Shown: positions 8,259 through 16,865, counted from the stretch's first letter. The stretch: DNA of 34,645 nucleotides from Caballeronia sp. SEWSISQ10-4 2 (GCF_030464885.1 NZ_JALPRJ010000082.1:1-34645); one strand, 5' to 3'. The notes: a model not told the origin generated them from the letters alone. Numbers and translations: made by a program.

Positions 8259-8852
8259 CTATTTTGTAGTGGTCGGAATCGCTACAACCAGCAGGTGCCG
8301 CATGGTGCGCCGAAATCGCTTGCCTTCGGGGTCCTTTCCAGAGAGTGTCAGTTGCAGTGCATTGAGGAAGTGTGCATCAAGCAGGAGAAATGTCTGATGG
8401 ATCGTTCCGCGTGATGCCTCAGACTGCTGCAGGTGAAGAAGGATAGATGTGGCGTTCTCCAGGTCCCGCTCGATCTCCGAGGTGGCCGCGCGCAAACTTG
8501 GATTAAACAACGCTTGAGCGCGTAGGTCGTACCAGAGACGATGAATTTTCGCGTCCCGTGTAGCGGCTACGAGTAGCAGGTCGATGACAGAGGTTACGCG
8601 GTTCTTCGTGGTTCCTTCCTGCTCCATCGCTTCCACTAGACGACCAATGAAGCGGGTCTTGTAGCGACGTATTGTGTAGAGAATGAGGTCGGTCTTGCTC
8701 TCAAAGTAATAGTGCAGCTGCCCTAAGTTGATTTCTGCAGCTTCCGCGATGTCGCGCAGCGACGTTTCAGCGTACCCGTGTTCCGCAAAGCACCTGATCG
8801 CGTGGTCAGCGATCTCGATCCGACGATTTTCGCGCTTTGCGGTTTGTCGCAT
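8259..8852 (-). CDS. TetR/AcrR-family transcriptional regulator
   Basis: This 197-residue protein has the TetR N-terminal DNA-binding domain: RIEIADHAIRCFAEHGYAET then SLRDIAEAAEINLGQLHYYF and ESKTDLI at residues 12-58. A helical C-terminal ligand domain follows. It lies upstream of the aldehyde dehydrogenase at 6417-8168 on the same strand. Because that gene has its own promoter with a perfect palindrome, the protein most likely represses it and is released by an aldehyde or acyl-type ligand. I saw no second copy of the palindrome in front of the regulator itself, so it may not autoregulate through this site. Confidence 0.9.
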   Translation of the reverse strand: MRQTAKRENRRIEIADHAIRCFAEHGYAETSLRDIAEAAEINLGQLHYYFESKTDLILYTIRRYKTRFIGRLVEAMEQEGTTKNRVTSVIDLLLVAATRDAKIHRLWYDLRAQALFNPSLRAATSEIERDLENATSILLHLQQSEASRGTIHQTFLLLDAHFLNALQLTLSGKDPEGKRFRRTMRHLLVVAIPTTTK

Positions 8853-9054
8853 GTCGTAGTATTCCCGTTGTTTGTGCCTCGTTCTCTGGCCTTTCTCACA
8901 CTATCGGAAAGAACAGGCGAGTGGCGCGTAAAGTACAAAATGGGGCGGCACAGGTCAAGCTCCCATGGGCGAGTTGCGATTGAATAGGCACTGGAGATTG
9001 CGCACGGTTCACGCTGCGCACGCCCAGCCCCCAACACAATCGGAGACTCATTCC

Positions 9055-9561
9055 ATGAACGCAGAAGCGACGCTAGCCCTCAACGATGTTTCCGCGATCG
9101 ACACGGTCCATATCGCTGGAAACGCCACGCCGTGGATTCCCTTCGCGCCGATCAACGACAAGATTCTACTCAAGTACTTCAAAATCAACCCCGTCACGGG
9201 TGAAGTGGTCTTGCTCATGAAGGCGGCCAAAGGCGAAGGCGCGCATATTCATCGCCATACCGGCACGGTGATGGTCTACACACTCAGTGGTCGCTGGAAA
9301 TACGACCAGCACGATTGGATCGCGCAAGCCGGCGATTTCGTGTTTGAGCCATCGGAGTCGTCACACTCGTTCACGAATCTCTCCGACGACGACAATGGTA
9401 TGGCGCTCGTGGTGTCGACCGGTGAGCTCCACTTCCTCGACGAAGACGGCAAGGTCACGTTCGTCGAGACGTGGCGGACGGCTTTGAGCCGCTATCAGGA
9501 GTACTGCAAAGCCCATCAGGTGCCCGAGATCGACCTGACCGGTTCCCAGGGCGGCCGTTAA
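9055..9561 (+). CDS. Cupin protein of the 2,4'-dihydroxyacetophenone dioxygenase family
   Basis: The 168-residue protein is a single-domain cupin. Its architecture recalls the 2,4'-dihydroxyacetophenone dioxygenase family: PWIPFAP near the N-terminus, the metal-binding cupin segment HIHRHTGTVMVYTLSGRWKY, and DWIAQAGDFVFEP with a later SHSF. Family members use a mononuclear metal to cleave aryl ketones, but many relatives are uncharacterised. The frame is open from 8965; the ATG at 9055 is chosen because CGGAGA lies just upstream and family similarity begins after it. It is divergent from the TetR gene and followed by a hydrolase fragment and an acyl-CoA ligase, which would fit oxidation of a ketone or acyl side chain. 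Confidence 0.75.
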   Translation: MNAEATLALNDVSAIDTVHIAGNATPWIPFAPINDKILLKYFKINPVTGEVVLLMKAAKGEGAHIHRHTGTVMVYTLSGRWKYDQHDWIAQAGDFVFEPSESSHSFTNLSDDDNGMALVVSTGELHFLDEDGKVTFVETWRTALSRYQEYCKAHQVPEIDLTGSQGGR

Positions 9562-9576
9562 GCGACGTCGACGCAC

Positions 9577-9762
9577 ATGATCCACGCCTCTGCTGTGGAT
9601 CAGCGCGGCTACGCCGAGGACGCCCGGCCGAAGGATATTGCGTCCTACGCGGCCGGGCATCGTCACTCGCACGCCCTGGCATTCGCCAATCAACCGGGCG
9701 TAGGGCGCTTCCATCTGATTGCCCACGACTGGGCCCGTGCCCTCAATAGCATGCCTGCATAA
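9577..9762 (+). pseudogene. Alpha/beta hydrolase fragment
   Basis: A 61-codon frame encodes DQRGYAEDARPKDIASYA and then GVGRFHLIAHDWARALNSMP. This resembles the region just before and around the nucleophile elbow of epoxide-hydrolase-like alpha/beta hydrolases (DQRGYSPGARP...FHLVGHDWG). The N-terminus with the oxyanion loop and the whole C-terminal half with catalytic Asp and His are missing. It fills much of the gap between the cupin and ligase genes and is likely a deletion remnant. Confidence 0.6.
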
Positions 9763-9859
9763 CCCGGCTCGAGAGCGTCGCCGAGATGCCACTACGCGGA
9801 CGCCGCTGGTGGATGCATTCGTGAACCGGGTACCCACTATCGGAACCAAGGAGATGTAG

Positions 9860-11509
9860 ATGCACGACCAGGCGATGAATCCGACGCTGTCAGCCTATGC
9901 TTATCCATTGCTGATCAAGCACCTGCTGCATACGCCACTCGCCCACGCGCCGAACCAGGAGATCGTGTACAGAGGGCAGAAGCGGTTGACCTACAGGACG
10001 TTGGGTGAACGCATTGCGCGGCTCGCCGGCGGTCTGAGCCGACTCGGAGCGCAGCATGGCAGTACTGTCGCGGTCATGGACTGGGACAGTCATCGCTATC
10101 TCGAATGCTACTTCGCGATACCGATGATGGGTGCCGTCTTGCAGACGGTGAACGTGCGGCTCTCGCCTTCAGAAATCGCCTACACGATCAATCACGCCGG
10201 CGCGGAGATCCTGCTCGTTCACACCGATTTTCTACCTGTCGTGGAAGCGATCAAGGACAAGCTAGAAACGGTGCGCACATTCGTCCGGATCGAAGAGGAA
10301 GGCAGCGAAGCGTGCGCCCACACGATTCCATTCTCCGACGAATACGAAAACCTGCTTGCCAGGAGCGCGTCCAGTTATGCGTTCCCGGATTTCGACGAGA
10401 ACACACGGGCGACCACGTTCTACACGACAGGCACCACCGGCTTGCCCAAGGGCGTCTACTTCACACATCGGCAACTGGTGCTGCACACGATTACCGCCAT
10501 GGCTGCGCTGGCGAGCCCGGTGTCGGGGCAACGTTTTCATCGCGGTGACGTCTATATGCCGCTTACTCCGATGTTTCATGTTCACGCCTGGGGCATACCC
10601 TACATCGCCACGGTGCTTGGTGTGAAGCAGGTTTATCCAGGGCGCTATGTACCGGAGCGGCTCGTGCAACTGATACGCGACGAAGCAGTTACGTTCTCGC
10701 ACTGCGTCGGCACGATTCTGCACATGCTGTTGGGCTGTCCAGAGGCGAAAGATGTCGATCTGGGCGAGTGGAAAGTCATCATCGGCGGCGGCGCATTGCC
10801 TCACGGCCTCGCGCGCGCCGCGCTCGACCGTGGCATCGATATCTTTACCGGCTACGGCATGTCCGAGACGTGCCCCATCCTGAGCCTCGCGCAGTTGAGG
10901 CCGGACAGCGGGGACATCGACACGGAAGAGGAGGTGCGCCTACGCTGCAAGACCGGTTATCCCGTGCCGCTCGTCGACTTGCGCATCGTGAACGAGAACA
11001 TGGAAGACGTCGCGCACGACGGCAAGGCGTTTGGCGAGATCGTTGTGCGCGCACCGTGGCTTACCCAGGGCTATCTGAAGAATCCGGAGGCGTCCGGGCA
11101 GCTCTGGGAAGGCGGTTATCTGCATACCCAGGATATTGCCAACATCGACGCTACGGGCAATCTGCAGATCACCGATCGCATCAAGGACGTGATCAAGTCA
11201 GGCGGGGAGTGGGTCTCGTCGCTTGAAATCGAAAGCCTGATTTCGCAGCATCCAGGTGTTGCGGAAGTTGCCGTGATCGGTGTCAAGGACGAAAAGTGGG
11301 GCGAACGGCCCGTGGCGCTGGTCGTACCCAGGAAGGGCCTAACCACGACGCTGACGGAGGAGGATGTCAAAAAGCACGTCCTCGCGTTCAGCGAGAAAGG
11401 GCAGATCTCGAAGTACGCGGTACCGCAGATCGTCAAGCTCGTCGAGGCGCTCGAAAAAACGAGCGTCGGCAAGATGAACAAGAAGCGTCTGCGTGAACAG
11501 TTTATCTGA
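9860..11509 (+). CDS. Acyl-CoA synthetase (ANL superfamily, medium/long-chain type)
   Basis: The 549-residue enzyme should activate a carboxylic acid to its CoA thioester through an acyl-AMP intermediate. The P-loop motif TTGTTGLPKG sits near residues 190-199, the aromatic-rich GYGMSETCP near 331, and the hinge/C-domain motif ITDRIKDVIKSGGEWVSS near 437. At residues 422-425 the ribose-binding motif, usually TGD, reads HTQD: Asp425 is kept but Gly is replaced by Gln. The conserved C-terminal lysine region (SVGKMNKKRLRE) is intact. An excellent AAGGAG ribosome-binding site precedes the ATG. The neighbouring cupin gene and hydrolase remnant suggest degradation of a fatty or side-chain acid; the substrate is not defined. 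Confidence 0.9.
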   Translation: MHDQAMNPTLSAYAYPLLIKHLLHTPLAHAPNQEIVYRGQKRLTYRTLGERIARLAGGLSRLGAQHGSTVAVMDWDSHRYLECYFAIPMMGAVLQTVNVRLSPSEIAYTINHAGAEILLVHTDFLPVVEAIKDKLETVRTFVRIEEEGSEACAHTIPFSDEYENLLARSASSYAFPDFDENTRATTFYTTGTTGLPKGVYFTHRQLVLHTITAMAALASPVSGQRFHRGDVYMPLTPMFHVHAWGIPYIATVLGVKQVYPGRYVPERLVQLIRDEAVTFSHCVGTILHMLLGCPEAKDVDLGEWKVIIGGGALPHGLARAALDRGIDIFTGYGMSETCPILSLAQLRPDSGDIDTEEEVRLRCKTGYPVPLVDLRIVNENMEDVAHDGKAFGEIVVRAPWLTQGYLKNPEASGQLWEGGYLHTQDIANIDATGNLQITDRIKDVIKSGGEWVSSLEIESLISQHPGVAEVAVIGVKDEKWGERPVALVVPRKGLTTTLTEEDVKKHVLAFSEKGQISKYAVPQIVKLVEALEKTSVGKMNKKRLREQFI

Positions 11510-11534
11510 CCGGTGAAATGGAGGAGACGACACG

Positions 11535-11627
11535 ATGAGCATCCCGGGCTATGGCGTGGCAACGCTTGACGACTGGTTTCACTCGGCGAGAGCGTGGGGC
11601 ACTCGCCCGCGGTCCAGCAGACGTTGA
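11535..11627 (+). pseudogene. Truncated gene start behind the acyl-CoA ligase
   Basis: An ATG at 11535 with GGAGGAG upstream opens a 30-codon frame, MSIPGYGVATLDDWF..., that stops at 11625. Reading one frame over, a few residues (LGESVGHSPAV) faintly recall the start of MaoC-like enoyl-CoA hydratases, often found beside acyl-CoA ligases. Homology fades before the convergent gene ending at 11693. I treat it as a truncated remnant of uncertain family. Confidence 0.3.
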
Positions 11628-11692
11628 ACGCGTGGTGGCTGAATCTCGCGCACCAGCTCGTGGTGCGCTATCGGCTATTGCGTCGCGGACAA

Positions 11693-12712
11693 TTAAAACT
11701 GACAGCGGCGTTCCAGTTGCGCAAGCAGCGTCGCCGGTATCCCGATGCCATCACGTGCGGCAACCTCGGCCACCTTATCTCGCCGATAACCCGGCAGGCG
11801 TACACCGTCGTCCACGAGCATCAGGTCGATCAGCGTCTCGATCCGCTCTTCGTATATCGCGGTACCCGCGAGCGCAGCCGGGTCGATGATCCAGAAAAGA
11901 TGTCCGACGCGCGAACGCGCGCCCTGGGCGGTGAGAAACGATCCCGCTTCCGCGCCGAATTGCGCGCCCGATAACGCGGCAGCCAACAGTTCAACCATCA
12001 GCGCGAGCATCGCACCCTTGGCACCGCCGAACGGCAGCATCATGCCGTCGAGCGCGGCCTGCGCATTCGTTGTCGGCTGGCCGTCCGCAGTTGTCGCCCA
12101 CCCCTGCGGAATCGGCTTGCCATCTCGCGCCGCAACCATGATCTTGCCGCGCGCCACTTGGGATAGCGACAGGTCGATGGTGAGTGGCCGGTCCCTCGAG
12201 CGAGGAAATACTGCAGCGATCGGGTTTGTGCCGAACAGCGGTTTCTTGCCGCCCCAGGCCGGCATCGACGCAGGCGCATTGCTGAATGCGAGCCCAACGA
12301 GCCCAGCCGCGCCGATCGCTTCGAGGTGATACGCCCCCGCGCCAAAATGATGGCTGCGCACGATGCTCGCCGCTGCCGTACCGAACTGTCGCGCACGTTC
12401 AATGCCGGTCGCAATCGCCAGCTCGCAGGCCGCGAACGCGAGGCCGTCGGCGGCATCAATCAGAAAGGCCGCGCCCTTGTCGCGTACGATGCCCGGCACG
12501 GCGGCCGGATCGACCCGGCCGTTGCGCAGTTGCGCGATGTACATCGGCAGGCGCGCAACGCCGTGCGACGCGAGCCCGTGCGCGTCCGCGTAGACGAGCG
12601 CGCGCGCCGTAGCGTCGGCGGTCGCAGGCGCCGCTCCCGCTCCAAGCAAGGCCTCGCGAGCCAGTTTGGTCAGTTCATCAGCCGGAAGGTACCGCAGGTT
12701 CGGATCGCTCAT
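11693..12712 (-). CDS. comC: Ldh-family oxidoreductase, probable (R)-sulfolactate dehydrogenase
   Basis: The 339-residue protein belongs to the malate/L-lactate dehydrogenase family (PF02615-type). It shows the signature YADAHGLASHGVARLPMY near residue 46, RSHHFGAGAYH, and the nucleotide-binding region AWGGKKPLFGTNPIA. Family members reduce 2-oxoacids to L-hydroxyacids with NAD(P)H. ComC, which interconverts sulfopyruvate and (2R)-sulfolactate, belongs here. Because the gene is the last of an operon with suyAB and overlaps the transporter stop by four bases (ATGA), sulfolactate is the most likely substrate. Malate, lactate or ureidoglycolate activity cannot be excluded from sequence alone. 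Confidence 0.75.
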   Translation of the reverse strand: MSDPNLRYLPADELTKLAREALLGAGAAPATADATARALVYADAHGLASHGVARLPMYIAQLRNGRVDPAAVPGIVRDKGAAFLIDAADGLAFAACELAIATGIERARQFGTAAASIVRSHHFGAGAYHLEAIGAAGLVGLAFSNAPASMPAWGGKKPLFGTNPIAAVFPRSRDRPLTIDLSLSQVARGKIMVAARDGKPIPQGWATTADGQPTTNAQAALDGMMLPFGGAKGAMLALMVELLAAALSGAQFGAEAGSFLTAQGARSRVGHLFWIIDPAALAGTAIYEERIETLIDLMLVDDGVRLPGYRRDKVAEVAARDGIGIPATLLAQLERRCQF

Positions 12713-14046
12713 TCGCGACCCTCGCGCATCGCCTGACGCGACGACAGTGGCAGTATCCTGCCGTCCACCCCATCTGTCCTTTCCAGCGGTTCTTCGCTGC
12801 GCGGCGAGGCAAGCACGGCACGGGCCGTCTCGATGTCGAACACGCCTTCCCAGCGCGCGACGACTAGCGTTGCCACCGCATTGCCTATCATGTTCACCAG
12901 CGCGCGCACTTCGTTCAGCACGCGGTCGATGCCGATGATGAGCGTGATGCCCGCCACCGGAATGATCTGGTGCGACGAGAGTGTCGCCGTCAACGCAACG
13001 AGCGCTGCCCCCGCGACGCCGGCTCCCCCCTTCGACGTCACCATCAGGATCGCGAGCAGTCCGACCTGCTGCATCAGCGTGAGGTGTGTGTTGGTCGCCT
13101 GTGCGATGAAGAGCGAGGTCATCGTGAGGTAGATCGCGGCGCCATCAAGGTTGAATGAATAACCGGTCGGCAGCACGAGACCGACGACCGACTTCGGGCA
13201 GCCGAGCCGCTCGAGCTTCTCCATCAGGCGCGGCAGCACGGATTCGGTTGTGGACGTGCCGAGCACGATCAGCAGTTCTTCGCGCAGGTATTTGAGGAGC
13301 GGCCAGAGACCCACGCCCGCCCAGCGGCATGCCATACCCAGCACGATTGCGACGAACAGGACGCTCGTGATGTAGAAGCACAGGATTAGCAGGCCGAGCT
13401 GCTGGAGACTCGCAATGCCGTACTTACCAACCGTGAATGCGATCGCGCCGAAGGCACCGAGCGGCGCGAGCCGCATGATCATCTCGACGATCCGCATCAG
13501 CACATCACCAAACTGCTCGATGCCGCGCTGAAGAATCCGGCTGCGCCCGGACATGATCGACAACGCTATCCCGAACAGCACCGAAAAGAGTAGTACCTGC
13601 AACAGATCACCGCGCGCGAACGCGCCGACGACCGAATTCGGCACGATCTGATCCAGGAAACTCGCCTGCGACTGCGTGTGCGCCTCGCTCACGAAGCGCG
13701 AAACGCCGCTCGCATCGAGCGTCGCGGGATCGATGTTGAGCCCCGCGCCTGGATGCACGACGTTCGCGATCACGAGGCCGATGACAAGCGCGATCGTGGT
13801 CACGACTTCGAAATAGAGGATCGTCTTGAAGCCCACGCGCCCGACCTGCTTCAGGTTCTCCATGCGTGCGATGCCAACCGACACCGTGCAGAAGATCAGG
13901 AGCGTGATCAGCATCTTGATCAGGCGGATGAAGGTGTCGCCGAGCGGCTTGAACTGAACGCCGAGTGAAGGCGCGAAATGACCGACGAGAATGCCGGCGG
14001 CAAGTCCGATCAGGACCTGCACATAGAGATGCTTGAGCACGCGCAC
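12709..14046 (-). CDS. DAACS-family (DctA-like) sodium/proton symporter, candidate sulfolactate importer
   Basis: The 445-residue integral membrane protein has the dicarboxylate/amino acid:cation symporter fold. The hairpin motif GTSTTESVLP, the TM7 cation motif GYSFNLDGAAIY, SKGGAGVAG in the second hairpin, and a TM8 motif with Asp374, Asn378 and Arg381 (IDRVLNEVRAL) are present. Arg381 corresponds to the residue that binds the substrate side-chain acid in this family. The position that binds the alpha-amino group in aspartate transporters is Asn here, as expected for a substrate lacking the amino group. The GTG at 14046 is chosen because GGAGGAG lies upstream and the membrane domain begins at once; the open frame to 14211 is spurious. 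It lies between suyB and the Ldh gene. Confidence 0.85.
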   Translation of the reverse strand: MRVLKHLYVQVLIGLAAGILVGHFAPSLGVQFKPLGDTFIRLIKMLITLLIFCTVSVGIARMENLKQVGRVGFKTILYFEVVTTIALVIGLVIANVVHPGAGLNIDPATLDASGVSRFVSEAHTQSQASFLDQIVPNSVVGAFARGDLLQVLLFSVLFGIALSIMSGRSRILQRGIEQFGDVLMRIVEMIMRLAPLGAFGAIAFTVGKYGIASLQQLGLLILCFYITSVLFVAIVLGMACRWAGVGLWPLLKYLREELLIVLGTSTTESVLPRLMEKLERLGCPKSVVGLVLPTGYSFNLDGAAIYLTMTSLFIAQATNTHLTLMQQVGLLAILMVTSKGGAGVAGAALVALTATLSSHQIIPVAGITLIIGIDRVLNEVRALVNMIGNAVATLVVARWEGVFDIETARAVLASPRSEEPLERTDGVDGRILPLSSRQAMREGRE

Positions 14047-14212
14047 GATGGTGTCTCCTCCACTCGCTGCTGCCAGAAGATAGACGGGCGCGTCGCACGG
14101 CACGCGCCGCTTCGTCGAGCGGTGTCGTGCCGGCGCGCGCACGGGACGGGGACTTCGTTTTGCCCTGCTGCTTCTATCGGTATTGCAATGATGCGTCCGT
14201 GCCTGCGGCAAA

Positions 14213-15388
14213 TCAGGCGCTTTCGAACAGTCGCGTGAGCACGAATTCTCGATGGCCGAGCGTTTCCGCCGAAGTCCAGCGGCCGTTCGCCGTAGCGAGC
14301 ATGCATTCGAGCAGGCGGTCTCCGGACTGGTCGAGGTTTTGCTCGCGTTGCAGGATGCCGGATACGTCTACATCGATATGCTCACTCATCGTGCGCACAG
14401 TGCGCGGGTTCGCGCAGATCTTGATGACCGGCACGATCGCGTTGCCGATTACGTTGCCTTGCCCCGTCGGGAAAAAGTGAACCGCGAAACCCGAGGCCGC
14501 ACAAAGCGTGACCATCTCGGCCGCAGCGGACGACGAATCCATGAACCAGAGGCCCGGATGCGTCGGTATTTCGGCCTTGTCGAGCACACCGTCGACCATG
14601 CACTTCTTGCCGATTTTCTGGATGTTGCCGAGCGCTTTTTCCTCGATTGTCGTGAGGCCGCCCGCGATGTTGCCCTTGGTTGGCTGCGACTCCGAGAGGT
14701 CGTCGGTCTTCCAGCGATTGATCATGTCCTGGTAGCGATCGAACATGAACTGGAAGCGCTCGCGCACGCCGTCGTTCGCGCAGCGCGCAGCCACAATCTG
14801 CTCGCCGCCCGTCAGCTCCGATGTCTCGCCGAACACGAGGGTGGTGCCGAGGCCGTACAGCTTATCGAACGCGTTACCGACGGTTGGGTTCGCGCCGCAG
14901 CCGGACGTGGTATCTGACTCGCCGCATTTCGTCGATACCCACAGGTCGCTGATCGGGCATTCCTCGCGCTCCAGCGAGGTTGCATATTGCACCATTTCCT
15001 TCGCCGCTTTCGACGCGCGCATGATCGTGTCGTGGTCGCCATGCAGTTCGATGCCGAAGCCCATGACCGGCTTGCCCGACGCCGCGATGCCGTCGACCAC
15101 GCGCTTGGTCCAGCCTTCCTCGATTCCGATTACGACGACCGCCGCGACGTTCGGGTTGCTGCCCGCACCGATCAGCGTGCGAAAGTGCAGGTCGAGGTCC
15201 GCACCGAACTGCAGACGGCCATACGGATGCGGCAGCGCCATCGTGCCCTTGATGTTGTTCTCGACCGCCTGCGCAGCCGCGTTCGACAAATCGTCGACCG
15301 GCAGGATGATCACGTGATTGCGTACGCCCACGCGGCCGTTGCTGCGGCGATAGCCGCGGAAAGTCGTATCCAGTTCAATTACGCTCAT
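14213..15388 (-). CDS. suyB: Sulfolactate sulfo-lyase large subunit (UxaA/altronate dehydratase family)
   Basis: The 391-residue protein is of the altronate/sulfolactate lyase large-subunit type. It opens MSVIELDTTFRGYRRSNGRV, then has GVRNHVIILPVDDLSNAA and ALPHPYGRLQFGADLDLHF, followed by the cysteine-bearing STKCGESDTTSGCGANPT and GETSELTGGEQ segments. These agree with what I know of SuyB, which with SuyA cleaves (2R)-3-sulfolactate to pyruvate and sulfite. It follows the small subunit by 56 bp on the same strand. The alternative is a related dehydratase of another hydroxyacid, but the small-subunit, Ldh and cuyA neighbours favour sulfolactate. Confidence 0.83.
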   Translation of the reverse strand: MSVIELDTTFRGYRRSNGRVGVRNHVIILPVDDLSNAAAQAVENNIKGTMALPHPYGRLQFGADLDLHFRTLIGAGSNPNVAAVVVIGIEEGWTKRVVDGIAASGKPVMGFGIELHGDHDTIMRASKAAKEMVQYATSLEREECPISDLWVSTKCGESDTTSGCGANPTVGNAFDKLYGLGTTLVFGETSELTGGEQIVAARCANDGVRERFQFMFDRYQDMINRWKTDDLSESQPTKGNIAGGLTTIEEKALGNIQKIGKKCMVDGVLDKAEIPTHPGLWFMDSSSAAAEMVTLCAASGFAVHFFPTGQGNVIGNAIVPVIKICANPRTVRTMSEHIDVDVSGILQREQNLDQSGDRLLECMLATANGRWTSAETLGHREFVLTRLFESA

Positions 15389-15444
15389 GGTGTCTCTCTC
15401 GATATGGGGAAGCGAAATGCTTGTTGCTTATAGGGGCGGCCGGC

Positions 15445-15792
15445 TTACCAGCGCTTCGTCTTGATGTTATGCACATGGGCGTGCTCGCCCGCAGTGATCG
15501 GTGCGACCACCTTGCCGATATCGACGCCGTACTTGAACACGGTGTCACCGACAGCCATGTCCTTGAGCGCCACCTTGTGGCCAATTGGAATGTCCTGCTT
15601 CGCGGCCACGGTCACGATCTCGTCCTCATCCATGATCCACGCGTTCAGTTGCGTTCCTGCCTGAATCCCTTCGACGACTGCCACGCCCACCGTATCCCTG
15701 GCCTCGTGCAGCACGATGTGGATCGTCTTGCGTTCACCCGTCTCAGCCGCCGTGCTCGCGGCGCCATTCGTTTCTGCTGCTGCATAACTCAT
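15445..15792 (-). CDS. suyA: Sulfolactate sulfo-lyase small subunit (SAF domain)
   Basis: The 115-residue protein is a stand-alone SAF domain as found in the small subunit of UxaA-type lyases: HEARDTVGVAVVEGIQAGTQ, then IPIGHKVALKDMAVGDTVFKYG and a histidine-rich end EHAHVHNIKTKRW. The first 22 or so residues are Ala/Thr rich and unstructured-looking. The ATG at 15792 is chosen over an upstream in-frame start because CAGGAGACGCAG directly precedes it. It is the first gene of the suyAB-transporter-Ldh operon, driven by the promoter at 15876-15904. Confidence 0.85.
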   Translation of the reverse strand: MSYAAAETNGAASTAAETGERKTIHIVLHEARDTVGVAVVEGIQAGTQLNAWIMDEDEIVTVAAKQDIPIGHKVALKDMAVGDTVFKYGVDIGKVVAPITAGEHAHVHNIKTKRW

Positions 15793-15875
15793 CTGCGTCT
15801 CCTGATTGAGTTCAATAAGTGGCCGGTGCATGCCGGGCGGCGAACCGCATGCCGCCGCTGCGTTGTGTTGAAGTC

Positions 15876-15904
15876 ATCTTAGGCAGCAAATTCATCCATG
15901 TCAA
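15876..15904 (-). promoter_or_regulatory. Sigma-70 promoter of the suyAB operon
   Basis: On the minus strand TTGACA (15899-15904) and TAAGAT (15876-15881) are separated by exactly 17 nt. The start point should fall near 15869, leaving a leader of about 77 nt. The -35 lies within the long dyad at 15893-15929. Confidence 0.75.
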
Positions 15905-15929
15905 CTAGATCATCTATATGTATTGGATG
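15893..15929. promoter_or_regulatory. Long dyad operator in the suyA/GntR divergent promoter
   Basis: A dyad centred on base 15911 pairs 13 of 18 positions on each side. The innermost core is TAGAT-C-ATCTA (15906-15916) and the outermost arms are CATCCA (15893-15898) and TGGATG (15924-15929). It covers the -35 of the suyAB promoter. The divergent GntR-family protein encoded at 15986 is the obvious candidate to bind it. Confidence 0.65.
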
Positions 15930-15985
15930 AGTTAGTTATGCGGTAAAATCGGGGCCACACGTTTCAGAAGAATTCAGGGAGCACC

Positions 15986-16735
15986 ATGACGGAAACGCCG
16001 GCCGCCGTCGGCGGTACGCGATACAAGGAAGTGAAGAGCGCACTGCTAGCAGCGCTCGCAGCGCAGGAATGGAAGGGGGGCGAAGCGATCCCGGCGGAAA
16101 AACGTCTCGCGGAACGCTTTGGCGTCTCGATCGGCACGCTGCGCAAGGCCATCGACGAACTATGCGCCGAGAACATACTCATCAGGCATCAGGGGCTCGG
16201 CACGTTCGTCGCGATGCATCAGCGCGATCGGCATTTCTTCCGCTTCTTTCGCATCGTGCGCAACGATGGGGACAAGACCTATCCCACCGTGAGCCTTGTT
16301 AACTTCCGTAAAACGAAGGCAACGCGGAAAGTCGCGGCTCGGTTGCGAATCAGCGAGGGGGCGCCTGTCTTTCAGTTCACGAATCAGCTCGCACTGCACG
16401 GCGTGGTCGTGATCGTCGAGAACATCGTGGTGCCGGTGGCGCGCTTCCCTGACCTCACGGAAGCCGCACTGCGCAATCGTCCGAACACGCTCTACAACTT
16501 CTATCAGGATACGTTCGGCATCAACGTGGTAAGCACAGACGAGCGGGTACGCGTTGGACAGGCGAGCGAGCTCGAGAGCGGATTGCTCGAACTCGCCTCA
16601 GGGGCGCCCGTGCTGGAAGTCGAGCGGATCGCGTATTCGTACAATGAACAGGCGGTCGAGTACCGACTCTCACATGTGAACACGCAGGAATACGATTATG
16701 TATCGAGCTATGCGCGCCCCTCGAGCGACGGATAA
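15986..16735 (+). CDS. GntR-family regulator with UTRA effector domain
   Basis: This 249-residue regulator has a GntR winged helix at residues 10-75 (AIPAEKRLAERFGVSIGTLR, then KAIDELCAENILIRHQGLGT) joined to a HutC/UTRA-type ligand domain (about 95-235) ending RIAYSYNEQAVEYRLSHVN. UTRA domains bind small sugars, acids or phosphonates. It is transcribed divergently from suyAB across a 193-bp gap holding a long dyad over the suyA -35, and likely represses the operon until sulfolactate or a relative binds. CAGGGAGCACC precedes the ATG, and a rho-independent terminator follows 72 bp after the stop. Confidence 0.88.
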   Translation: MTETPAAVGGTRYKEVKSALLAALAAQEWKGGEAIPAEKRLAERFGVSIGTLRKAIDELCAENILIRHQGLGTFVAMHQRDRHFFRFFRIVRNDGDKTYPTVSLVNFRKTKATRKVAARLRISEGAPVFQFTNQLALHGVVVIVENIVVPVARFPDLTEAALRNRPNTLYNFYQDTFGINVVSTDERVRVGQASELESGLLELASGAPVLEVERIAYSYNEQAVEYRLSHVNTQEYDYVSSYARPSSDG

Positions 16736-16807
16736 ACATTGAGAAAAGCGACCTGGGCCGCCCGTTAGCGTTGACAAACGCGCTCGAGATTTGAAGAGGT
16801 AGCGCGC

Positions 16808-16831
16808 AACGGCAAAAAGCCGTTAATTTTT
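16808..16831 (+). terminator. Rho-independent terminator of the GntR gene
   Basis: The stem AACGGC/GCCGTT closes a five-A loop and is followed by AATTTTT, a standard intrinsic terminator reading on the plus strand. Confidence 0.75.
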
Positions 16832-16833
16832 CG

Positions 16834-16865
16834 GAGAGTCGACGACAACATTCTCGACGACTCTC
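16834..16865 (-). repeat. Inverted repeat between convergent genes
   Basis: GAGAGTCG (16834-16841) pairs with CGACTCTC (16858-16865). It lies 56 bp past the stop of the minus-strand transporter and may slow transcription from that side; there is no clear T-tract on the minus strand. Confidence 0.4.

Noticed and set aside
14252..14917. Open frame of 221 codons opposite suyB
   Set aside because: Antisense to a strongly conserved lyase gene, with an arginine-rich composition typical of shadow frames.
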